Positions 9,299 through 17,126 of a stretch of DNA of 64,000 nt are shown one piece after another; within the stretch, counting starts at the first letter, position 1; every line of letters begins with the position of its first letter. The DNA comes from an uncultured Flavobacteriales bacterium (GTDB lineage: Bacteria; Bacteroidota; Bacteroidia; Flavobacteriales_D; Crocinitomicaceae). The translations under genes were made by a program, and so were the position numbers. The stretch spans positions 1 through 64,000 of the forward strand of contig CAJAVU010000062.1 of assembly GCA_903945495.1 (NCBI GenBank), read 5' to 3'. Under the pieces are notes generated by a model, which had not been told where the DNA came from, searched no databases, and saw only the letters and a program-made list of their open reading frames with translations.

Positions 9299-10597
9299 TT
9301 AACGTTTTAAACGTTTCGTAAATTCCACTAATAGCGTTGTAATATCTTCGTATTCGACAAAACTTAAATTTGCTTGTGTATCAAACACGTCGTGATAATT
9401 TTTATTCGGTCCCATAGTGTAAATGAAAAACGCCGGAACGCCCATTTGTGTAAACCAATAATGATCCGAATTAGCAGCAGGTCCGCGCGATTTAACCTGT
9501 TTCAATAGATTTTTCTCTGTATTTATAGCTTGTAATTCTTTAAATTCTGTATCGAATAAAGTGGCATTCACAACTGTAATTCCATCTTCTCCACTACCCA
9601 TGATATCTAAATTCAAAAGAAAGGCTATCGTATTTAACTTGACCAAAGGATGTTCAACGAAGTATTTGGAACCAACTAAACCAGCTTCTTCTCCAGCAAA
9701 CGCAATGAACAAAATATTATAATCAACAGGATTTTCTTTGAAGTAGTTCGCCATACTCAGCAACATTGCTGTTCCGCTTGCGTTGTCATTCGCACCGGGA
9801 AAATAGGTGTCTGCGCCCATGCGTCCTAAATGATCATAATGCGCTGAATAAATGACGGTTTTCTTCGACTTCTTTTTAGCTGGTAAATAAGCGAAAACAT
9901 TGCGTGAAGTATAATCTTTGATTAAGTTGGCTGTGATGGATAGTGAAAAATTACCTTCTACAGAAAAAACTGAATCTTGAATTTGAATCAATGGATGTTT
10001 CAATTGTTGATCTGCAACGGACCATGTAAATTTTCGATCCATAATCTCAAATACTGGCATCATTCCAGCAAGCTCTTCTGTCAAACCAGCCACTTTTTTA
10101 AATGTATCTGCAGATAGTTTACGAAAATCAAGCGCTATGGCATTGTATTCTTTACCGTTTGAAATAGATTTAATTTCTTCTATCAATTGCTCAACGTTTA
10201 AGGCAGTTTCAATCGAAATTAATTTTGGATGCAATTCTAGTTTTCCTCCAGCACTCGCTGGATCTACCAAATAATGAACTCCAGGTATAAGCGTTCGACC
10301 ATTGTGTTGAACGGTCATTTCATTTGGAAAGGTATTCACATTCAGATTGAAGGACTGGAAATAGGATTTTTTTATAGGCTTTAATCCGATTTTCTTAAAT
10401 TCAGCAACAATAAATTCAGAAGCCAATGAATCTCCTTTGTTCACATAGCCACGGCCATGAAATTCCGGTGAACACAAGGTTTTTGTGATTCTTTCTACTT
10501 CAGATTTTTGACCAAAAGCGACAACGTTTATTAAAACGAAAATCATAAGAAGAAGTAGCATTCTTCCTTTTGTTAGTGCAGAAGGATAAGAAATCAT
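9299..10597 (-). CDS. Secreted M28-family zinc aminopeptidase
   Basis: 432 residues with an N-terminal hydrophobic export signal (about 13-30, ending near VVAFGQ). The metal-binding residues of family M28 are all present: His253 in YSAHYDHLG, Asp271 in GANDNASG, Glu303/Glu304 in AFAGEEAGL (catalytic base and ligand), Asp331 in NLDIMGSG and His402 in YHDVFDT. A co-catalytic two-zinc aminopeptidase acting on peptides outside the inner membrane is well supported; the exact substrate is not. The region about 110-230 between signal and catalytic core may be a PA-like insert. It follows the acidic-protein gene by 12 bases and is probably co-transcribed with it. Confidence 0.9.
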   Translation of the reverse strand: MISYPSALTKGRMLLLLMIFVLINVVAFGQKSEVERITKTLCSPEFHGRGYVNKGDSLASEFIVAEFKKIGLKPIKKSYFQSFNLNVNTFPNEMTVQHNGRTLIPGVHYLVDPASAGGKLELHPKLISIETALNVEQLIEEIKSISNGKEYNAIALDFRKLSADTFKKVAGLTEELAGMMPVFEIMDRKFTWSVADQQLKHPLIQIQDSVFSVEGNFSLSITANLIKDYTSRNVFAYLPAKKKSKKTVIYSAHYDHLGRMGADTYFPGANDNASGTAMLLSMANYFKENPVDYNILFIAFAGEEAGLVGSKYFVEHPLVKLNTIAFLLNLDIMGSGEDGITVVNATLFDTEFKELQAINTEKNLLKQVKSRGPAANSDHYWFTQMGVPAFFIYTMGPNKNYHDVFDTQANLSFVEYEDITTLLVEFTKRLKR

Positions 10598-10609
10598 GAT
10601 TGTTTCGTA

Positions 10610-11425
10610 TTACGCGTATCGACGTTTCAATTTTAAAACAAATTCTTCAACTGTTTCACTTTCCAAATCCCAATTATGGTTGTTTGCATAAGCCGAAGCA
10701 CGAATCAACATTTCATCACGTGAACTTAGGTTATCCAAAACTTTAATTGCCTCAGAAAACGCTTCACTTGATCCGTCGAATAACTCGTTGATGTATTGTA
10801 AACGCTCATTTAATCCAAAAGATCCGATTAATGTGCTCAAAGATGTCATTCCTATTTGAGGTGCTAAATCTGCATTGTCTTTTGAAAAACGTGTGTAGAA
10901 TTTTTGATTGCTTGGTTCTGTTGGTGTTACAATCACTTGTTCCATCGTGATGTGTTCTTCATGAACACCATCTTCTGTACTTTCCGTGCTTGAAACCGAT
11001 AAATGTTCAAATGTGTTGTCTTCCAATACTTCTTCCATAATTTGCTCAGCTGAATCGTCGAACAATGAAAAATCAAATGCAGGTTGCTCTTCAATTTCTT
11101 CAATTGTTTCCTCGACTACCTCTTCTTCTTCATCCAATTCAATTTCCAATTCAGGCATCGAATAACTAGGAGTTTCTTGAATCGGTTCAGCGACTGGTTC
11201 CTCGAAAACCGGCGTTTCAATTACCGGAGCAATTTCAACTGTTCTTTCACCAAATATTTTTTCTTCAAAAGCTTTGTAGCGCAGAATGATTGCACGCTCA
11301 TGCAACTCCTGTGTATTTACGACTAATTCTTCAAGCTCTTCACGTGTTAATTTTCCATGATTAAGTTTTGAAAAAGCTTCCTCAATTGCTTTTAAGCGCG
11401 CTTCGATTGTAGATAAATTTGCCAT
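10610..11425 (-). CDS. Acidic protein of unknown function
   Basis: 271 residues, no signal peptide, so probably cytoplasmic. Three parts are visible. An N-terminal charged helical region (1-60) is likely a coiled coil. A long, very acidic low-complexity linker (about 65-150) is dominated by Glu, Val, Ile and Pro. A compact C-terminal domain (about 170-271) contains IGSFGLNERLQYINELF and ends in basic KLKRRYA. I recall similar C-terminal domains in uncharacterised Bacteroidota proteins but know no function. It is the first gene of a likely two-gene operon with the M28 peptidase. Nothing suggests transfer. Confidence 0.65.
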   Translation of the reverse strand: MANLSTIEARLKAIEEAFSKLNHGKLTREELEELVVNTQELHERAIILRYKAFEEKIFGERTVEIAPVIETPVFEEPVAEPIQETPSYSMPELEIELDEEEEVVEETIEEIEEQPAFDFSLFDDSAEQIMEEVLEDNTFEHLSVSSTESTEDGVHEEHITMEQVIVTPTEPSNQKFYTRFSKDNADLAPQIGMTSLSTLIGSFGLNERLQYINELFDGSSEAFSEAIKVLDNLSSRDEMLIRASAYANNHNWDLESETVEEFVLKLKRRYA

Positions 11426-11606
11426 ACTCTTTTGAATCTCTATTTTTCAACATTTCATTAAAGTTGCTAACGTTGCTTTGGCTATGAACAACAAAATAAC
11501 GACTTTTAAAACGTAAAGTTACCCACGAGGGTGCAATGCAAAATTATCACCTGAAGAAACTTGTCTTCGATGATTTGTTAATAACCTAAAGCGAGAAGTA
11601 GAAACG

Positions 11607-12182
11607 ATGTTTTTAGAACAATTTCCTGGAGAGGGCAGACAAAATGGTTGGATTGAAGTAATCTGTGGTTCAATGTTTTCTGGAAAAACAGAAGAATTAA
11701 TTCGCCGAATGAAACGCGCACAGTTTGCAAATCAAAAATTGGTTTTGTTTAAACCAATCATTGATGATCGTTATCATACGGAGAACGTTGTAAGTCATCA
11801 AGGATCAAGTTTGAAAGCAATTCCGGTAAGTGATTCCAAAGAAATTCTCGATTTATGGAAGAATGAAAAAGTTGTAGCAATCGATGAAGCGCAATTTTTT
11901 GATGAGGGAATCATTGATGTGTGTAACGAATTAGCGAAGAAAGGATCTCGTGTTATTTTGGCTGGTTTAGACATGGATTACAAAGGTGTTCCTTTTGGTC
12001 CAATGCCAAATTTACTTTCGATTGCAGAATATGTTACGAAAGTGCACGCCATTTGCGTTTCTTGTGGTAATTTAGCTCAGTATTCGCACCGTACGGCAAA
12101 CGAAACAGGTCAAGTACTTGTTGGAGCAGTTGAGAAATACCAACCTTTATGTCGTGCGTGCTACAATAAAATAGCACATTGA
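11607..12182 (+). CDS. tdk: Thymidine kinase, type II (TK1-like)
   Basis: 191 residues. It phosphorylates thymidine to dTMP in nucleotide salvage. The P loop is GSMFSGKT (21-28), the catalytic Glu94 lies in DEAQF, and the zinc lasso cysteines are present as CVSC (150-153) and CRAC (182-185). The lid/nucleoside region with AGLDMDYKGVPF is typical. The stop TGA (12180-12182) overlaps the TTG start of murF-alr, so the two are probably translationally coupled. Confidence 0.95.
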   Translation: MFLEQFPGEGRQNGWIEVICGSMFSGKTEELIRRMKRAQFANQKLVLFKPIIDDRYHTENVVSHQGSSLKAIPVSDSKEILDLWKNEKVVAIDEAQFFDEGIIDVCNELAKKGSRVILAGLDMDYKGVPFGPMPNLLSIAEYVTKVHAICVSCGNLAQYSHRTANETGQVLVGAVEKYQPLCRACYNKIAH

Positions 12183-14485
12183 GATTAGGAATTGTCTATA
12201 AAGAGTTTGTTAAACAGATTGAAGGAACGGCTGAAACAAGTAGTTCTACGATTGTTATTGATCAAATTGTATACGATACGCGCAAAATTGTTAGCGCAGA
12301 CAACAGTGCATTTTTCGCCTTGGAAGGTGAGTTTAGAGATGGACATGATTTCATTGAAAATGCTTACAAAAAAGGAATTCGCCTATTTGTTGTTTCTCGA
12401 AAAATAGACCAAATAAATTTTCCGAAAGCACATTTTATACATGTTGCAAATAGTTTGAATGCTTTACAGAAACTAGCATCTTTTCATCGATCACAATTTT
12501 CTTATCCTGTAGTTGCAATTACCGGAAGTGCTGGAAAAACGACCGTGAAAGAATGGTTGTATCATTTGTTAAGCCCAAGCTTACGTGTTGTTAGGAGCCC
12601 GAAAAGCTATAATTCACAGCTGGGTGTTGCTCTTTCGCTCTTGGAATTGCATGCAGATTGTGATTTAGCCTTGATTGAAGTTGGAATTTCAAAACCTGGA
12701 GAAATGCAGCGTTTAAAGGAAATTGTGAAACCGACAATCGGCGTTTTGACTTCTTTCGGTCGTGCGCATGAAGAAAATTTCAAGTCAACCGAAGACCATT
12801 TACAGGAAAAGTTAGAATTGTTTACGCATACTCAGAAAACATTCTTTCCTAACTCAATCCTTTTAGACGCCAATCAATTAAAGGCAATTCATGGTGTAGC
12901 AATCAAGCCTGAAGCGTTTAAGAAAGAACTTGCATTAGTTCCGTTTCAAGACCAAGTTGGACAAACAAATGCTTTGCTGGCTATTGCTTTAGCTAAATTA
13001 TTTTTAGAAGATTCGAAGCATTTAAAAAATACGATTCCGACTTTGCCTCAATTGGCGTTGCGCATGGAAACATTCGAGGGAATCAATGGAAATATGATCA
13101 TCAATGATACGTATAACTTGGATTTGGATGCCCTGACGCATTCCCTGGAATACCAAATGCGTGTAGCTGGTGAACGAAACCGTGTTGTTATCATTGGTTT
13201 GGACGAAGACAACTATTTCCGTAAAAAAGAAGTTGAAAATGTTGTCAAAGGTTTTGCGCCAGATCAAGTGGTGATTATCAAAAACAATGAGAACATCAAA
13301 CAGCGTTTTGAAAATTCTGTGATTCTAATAAAAGGAACACGTAAAGCTGACATGCAGCGTTTTGCTCGTCAATTCCGCTTAAAAAATCACAAAACTTTTG
13401 TCGAAATTGATTTAAGTGCAGTTCGTCACAATATGACTGTTTTCAAACAGCAAATGGCTCCAAAAACCAAATTATTGGCAATGGTGAAGGCCCAATCATA
13501 TGGATCTGGCGTTGAGAAAATGGCGGCATTTCTGGAACAGCAAGGTGTCAATTACCTTGGCGTTGCGTATGCTGATGAAGGCGTTGAATTGCGCAAACAA
13601 GGCATTAAATTGCCAATTTTGGTTATGAATGCCGAAGAAGATGGCTTTGAAGATTGCATCAATTACGAGCTAGAACCAGCGATTTATTCGCTCCAGCAAT
13701 TGGATCAGTTCATCAAAGAATTGATTTTTCAAGGTCAAATAGATTATCCTGTTCATTTGAAATTAGACACGGGAATGAAACGTTTAGGTTTTGAATTAAG
13801 TGATATTCCACGTGTGTGTGAAATCATTAAGTCACAACCAGAAATTAAAATCAAATCAGTTTATTCTCATTTGGCGGATGCTGATAACCGCCGTGATAAA
13901 CGCTTTACGCAACACCAAATTCAGAAATTCAATCAAGCAACGCATGTCTTGAATCAGCAATTGAACTACCATTTTGATCGACACATTCAAAATTCTGAAG
14001 GAATTGCAAATTATCCAGATGCGCAATTTGAAATGGTACGCTTAGGAATTGGAATGTATGGAATAAGTTCAAATCCAATGGTTCAGTTGAAATTGCAACC
14101 TGTAATGAAATGGTTCAGTTCAATTTCTCAAGTTAAAACATTGGCAAAAGGAGAAAGTGTAGGTTATAATCGAACATTCATTGCTGAAAAAGAGATGAAA
14201 ATTGCCATTGTTCCTGTTGGATATGCCGATGGATTCAGACGTTCACTTGGAAATGGAAAAGGCGGCGTTGTCATTCATTCTACTTTTTGTCCAACAGTTG
14301 GTCGCGTTTGCATGGATATGATTATGGTTGATGTGACTAAATTGCATGCAAAAGAAGGCGATAAAGTTGAAATTATTGGTACAAAACAAACCATTCAAAA
14401 GTTCGCCGATGCCATGAATACGATTCCATATGAAGTGATGACAAGCATTTCAAAACGTGTACATCGCGTTTATTTGGAAGACTAA
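12179..14485 (+). CDS. murF-alr: Bifunctional MurF ligase / alanine racemase
   Basis: 768 residues combining two peptidoglycan precursor enzymes. Residues about 1-400 are MurF (UDP-MurNAc-tripeptide:D-Ala-D-Ala ligase), with P loop GSAGKTTVK (116-124) and Lys211 in QEKLELF at the position expected for the carbamylated lysine. Residues about 404-768 are a PLP alanine racemase, with Lys437 in MVKAQSYGSG and the catalytic-Tyr region VGYNRTF; RVCMDMIMVDVT is a further family signature. This fusion is a known Bacteroidota arrangement. The start is TTG at 12179-12181, overlapping the tdk stop; the first in-frame ATG lies about 175 codons inside MurF, so the TTG (or an unseen coupled start) is required. 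Confidence 0.92.
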   Translation: MRLGIVYKEFVKQIEGTAETSSSTIVIDQIVYDTRKIVSADNSAFFALEGEFRDGHDFIENAYKKGIRLFVVSRKIDQINFPKAHFIHVANSLNALQKLASFHRSQFSYPVVAITGSAGKTTVKEWLYHLLSPSLRVVRSPKSYNSQLGVALSLLELHADCDLALIEVGISKPGEMQRLKEIVKPTIGVLTSFGRAHEENFKSTEDHLQEKLELFTHTQKTFFPNSILLDANQLKAIHGVAIKPEAFKKELALVPFQDQVGQTNALLAIALAKLFLEDSKHLKNTIPTLPQLALRMETFEGINGNMIINDTYNLDLDALTHSLEYQMRVAGERNRVVIIGLDEDNYFRKKEVENVVKGFAPDQVVIIKNNENIKQRFENSVILIKGTRKADMQRFARQFRLKNHKTFVEIDLSAVRHNMTVFKQQMAPKTKLLAMVKAQSYGSGVEKMAAFLEQQGVNYLGVAYADEGVELRKQGIKLPILVMNAEEDGFEDCINYELEPAIYSLQQLDQFIKELIFQGQIDYPVHLKLDTGMKRLGFELSDIPRVCEIIKSQPEIKIKSVYSHLADADNRRDKRFTQHQIQKFNQATHVLNQQLNYHFDRHIQNSEGIANYPDAQFEMVRLGIGMYGISSNPMVQLKLQPVMKWFSSISQVKTLAKGESVGYNRTFIAEKEMKIAIVPVGYADGFRRSLGNGKGGVVIHSTFCPTVGRVCMDMIMVDVTKLHAKEGDKVEIIGTKQTIQKFADAMNTIPYEVMTSISKRVHRVYLED

Positions 14486-14497
14486 AAAACTAGCGGA

Positions 14498-14520
14498 TAG
14501 AATTGAGAGCTAGAAGTTAG
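14498..14520. repeat. Dispersed 23-base intergenic repeat, copy 1
   Basis: The reverse complement of these 23 bases matches 41371-41393 at 20 of 23 positions. It lies in the short gap between the convergent murF-alr and transglutaminase-like genes, where no convincing terminator is visible. Confidence 0.5.
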
Positions 14521-14546
14521 ATTGGTTTTCAGAATGGGAGAAATAG

Positions 14547-15113
14547 CTAAGACAATAAACGAATACATTCTTCTCTCTGTGCCCAAATTTCATCAAAACG
14601 TAATCCGAGTTCTGGTTTTCGAGCTACCCATCTTCTCAAATAATCTTGATGAATTTTTTCTTTCCAATCGCTCGTTTGATGAGGTTCAATACGCTGTTCG
14701 CGCACCAATTTGGGTTCAATTAACGCCAAACGATTGTTTTTAGAGGTAAAATCATACCGATCGTGCGTGCTTAAACGAAAGAAACAATGCATTTCAGGTA
14801 AATTGCTGTACGGCTTATCATTGAAAAATTCAGTTAATTCAACATGCGTTTCTGGACTCATCAAGAAAATACCTGCAATCAGTTCAATTTCCTCATGACT
14901 ATTTTCTTCACACAAACGCGCTAAAATTCCGTGCTTTGAAGAACAAGTGCCACGATTTTCCGTCAATACTAAATCCAACTTGTCGCGATCTGAAATTCTG
15001 CCGTAAGGCAAGTTTTGAATGAACTCACACGCTTTTGAAAAGTGTGTTATTCCACGTTCGCGAAATTGTTGTGAAACGATTCCTTCCTGCAGTTCAAAGT
15101 CGGGTAGTGCCAT
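14547..15113 (-). CDS. Transglutaminase-like cysteine protein
   Basis: 188 residues, no signal peptide. I do not recognise a named family, but RGTCSSKHG (54-62) resembles the nucleophile segment of transglutaminase-like enzymes. Cys57, His109 (in EMHCFF) and Asp118 or Asp121 (in HDRYDF) come in the Cys-His-Asp order of that superfamily. The C-terminal 50 residues are helical and charged. It is the last gene of a likely three-gene operon with the LEA-type lipoprotein (5-base gap) and the M20 dipeptidase. A peptidase, amidase or cross-linking role is possible; function is inferred from motif order only. Confidence 0.55.
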   Translation of the reverse strand: MALPDFELQEGIVSQQFRERGITHFSKACEFIQNLPYGRISDRDKLDLVLTENRGTCSSKHGILARLCEENSHEEIELIAGIFLMSPETHVELTEFFNDKPYSNLPEMHCFFRLSTHDRYDFTSKNNRLALIEPKLVREQRIEPHQTSDWKEKIHQDYLRRWVARKPELGLRFDEIWAQREECIRLLS

Positions 15114-15118
15114 TGGTG

Positions 15119-15580
15119 TTATTTTCCAAGATTTAAATCTTTTCCAGAAATGGTTTTGGTTTCATCAATATCCATTTTTTTAGAAACAAAGAAAACACCG
15201 CCTTTCACTTTTCCTTTAATGCGCACTTTCACTTGATCTTTTGTCGCGTATCGAAGTGCTGTGAACATTGCCCCATCTTCCAAAGTAGCCAGAAGCGGAA
15301 GAGAAAGAGAAGTTTCTTGCTTCCCTTTCATCTTCACTTTTTTGGTTAATTCTATTGTTCCCATTAGTTTGTCTTCCAAGTAAACATCAACTGTTGAAGG
15401 TTTAATTTTTAGCGCATACCAATTTGGGTTGTATACTTTTACATTGGCTGATAAAGTAATTTCTTTACCATCCATTTTATCCATTTTCACACCTTCAGAA
15501 CCACGAAATTCAGGTTCTTGAAAAGTTGCACATCCTGTCAAAAGAACAAATGCAGTTAGAATAAACAAGAACTTTTTCAT
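15119..15580 (-). CDS. LEA type 2-like lipoprotein
   Basis: 153 residues with a signal peptide and lipobox LLTGC (lipid Cys about residue 17). The mature part has the beta-sandwich pattern of LEA14/WHy proteins: VKVYNPNWYALKIKPSTVDVYL followed by LMGTIELTKKVKMKGKQ. Such proteins are envelope-associated and of unclear role. It sits 18 bases after the M20 dipeptidase gene and 5 bases before the transglutaminase-like gene, so co-transcription is likely. Confidence 0.75.
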   Translation of the reverse strand: MKKFLFILTAFVLLTGCATFQEPEFRGSEGVKMDKMDGKEITLSANVKVYNPNWYALKIKPSTVDVYLEDKLMGTIELTKKVKMKGKQETSLSLPLLATLEDGAMFTALRYATKDQVKVRIKGKVKGGVFFVSKKMDIDETKTISGKDLNLGK

Positions 15581-15598
15581 GATACTAAGGTTTTTAAA

Positions 15599-16987
15599 TT
15601 ATTTGGATAATTCCGTGAAATGCTTGTAAAAATGAGGAATTGTCTCAATTCCTTTGTAGAAATTGAACAAGCCATAATGTTCATTTGGCGAGTGAATTGC
15701 ATCACTATCTAATCCAAAGCCCATTAAAATTGTTTTTAATCCCAATACTTTTTCAAACATTGCAACAATTGGAATACTTCCACCACTTCGAACCGGAATT
15801 GGTTTTTTACCGAATGTTGCTTCGTATGCCATTGATGCAGCCTTATAACCAATAGAGTCGATTGGGGTTACAGCTGCTTCACCGCCATGATGTGGTTTTA
15901 CTGTTACTTTAACACTTGCAGGTGCAATTGACTCAAAGTGATTTTTAAATAATTCCGTTATTTCATGCGGGTCTTGATCTGGTACCAAACGCATAGAAAT
16001 CTTTGCGTAGGCTTTTGAAGCGATAACCGTTTTTGCTCCTTCACCTGTGTATCCGCCCCAAATTCCATTCACATCCAACGTTGGACGAATTGATCCACGT
16101 TCCATTGTAGAATATCCTGCTTCACCCATCACATCAGCAATGTCCAACGCTTTACAATATTTCTCTAAAGAGAATGGAGCTTTTGCCATTTCAGCACGCT
16201 CTTCATCTGTTAAGTCAACTACTTTATCGTAGAATCCTGGAATTGTAATATGATTATTTTCATCGTGTAATGAAGCAATCATTTTTGCCAATGTATTGAT
16301 TGGGTTCGCAACACAGCCTCCGTATAAACCAGAATGTAAATCTCTGTTTGGACCAGTCACTTCAACTTCAACGTAGCTCAAACCTCTTAAACCAGTTGTA
16401 ATTGACGGAACATCGTTTGCTAACATTCCAGTATCAGAAACCAAAATGATATCTGCTTTTAGTTTTTCTACATTTTGAGTAACGAAGATTCCCAAGTTTT
16501 CACTTCCAACTTCTTCTTCACCTTCAATCATGAACTTCACGTTACATGGCAATTCATTTGATTTCAACATTGCTTCAACTGCTTTCACATGCATGAACAT
16601 TTGACCTTTGTCGTCACAAGCTCCACGTGCAAAAATGGCACCTTCCGGATGAATTTCCGTAGCTTTAATAACAGGTTCAAACGCAGGGCTTGTCCATAAT
16701 TCAATTGGGTCAGCTGGTTGAACATCGTAATGACCATATACTAAAACAGTTGGAAGAGAAGCATCAATCATTTTTTCACCATAAACAATTGGATAACCAG
16801 CTGTTTCGCATACTTCAACTTTGTCAATTCCAATTCGCGCTAAGTCTTCAGCAATTTTGTGTGCAGTAGCATGAACATCTTTGGAATAAGTTGGGTCTGC
16901 TGAAATAGATGGAATTTTCAGTAAATCAATTAGTTCGTTTAAAAAACGCTCTTTGTTTTCGGAAATAAAATTTTGTGTTGAATTCAT
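15599..16987 (-). CDS. M20-family dipeptidase
   Basis: 462 residues, cytoplasmic. Metal-binding signatures of M20 peptidases are intact: VYGHYDVQP with His86 and Asp88, the bridging Asp in GACDDKG (about 125-126), and EGEEEVGS (about 156-163) with the catalytic Glu. The dimerisation (lid) domain lies between about 210 and 370, and FGLDSDAIHSPNEH near the C-terminus supplies the last His ligand. The sequence is of the CNDP/dipeptidase branch of the M20 family; exact substrate cannot be read. First gene of an operon with the LEA-type lipoprotein and transglutaminase-like gene. Confidence 0.88.
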   Translation of the reverse strand: MNSTQNFISENKERFLNELIDLLKIPSISADPTYSKDVHATAHKIAEDLARIGIDKVEVCETAGYPIVYGEKMIDASLPTVLVYGHYDVQPADPIELWTSPAFEPVIKATEIHPEGAIFARGACDDKGQMFMHVKAVEAMLKSNELPCNVKFMIEGEEEVGSENLGIFVTQNVEKLKADIILVSDTGMLANDVPSITTGLRGLSYVEVEVTGPNRDLHSGLYGGCVANPINTLAKMIASLHDENNHITIPGFYDKVVDLTDEERAEMAKAPFSLEKYCKALDIADVMGEAGYSTMERGSIRPTLDVNGIWGGYTGEGAKTVIASKAYAKISMRLVPDQDPHEITELFKNHFESIAPASVKVTVKPHHGGEAAVTPIDSIGYKAASMAYEATFGKKPIPVRSGGSIPIVAMFEKVLGLKTILMGFGLDSDAIHSPNEHYGLFNFYKGIETIPHFYKHFTELSK

Positions 16988-17114
16988 CTTAGATTTCTAT
17001 TGATTGATACGGGTCAAAATTCGCAATAATTCCTTAAAAAATTGGTGGACTTATATTTTTTCTTCAAATTCGTGCAACCAAAAAAGAAAAACGACTGTCT
17101 TAGGACTACATAAA

Positions 17115-17122
17115 TACTTTTG
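17115..17122 (+). promoter_or_regulatory. -7 promoter element 4 bases before ATG
   Basis: TACTTTTG, a perfect TAnnTTTG match, followed by TATA and then ATG at 17127 (a second ATG follows at 17130). Transcription should begin at or next to the start codon. No TTG is visible at the -33 position. Confidence 0.5.
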
Positions 17123-17126
17123 TATA

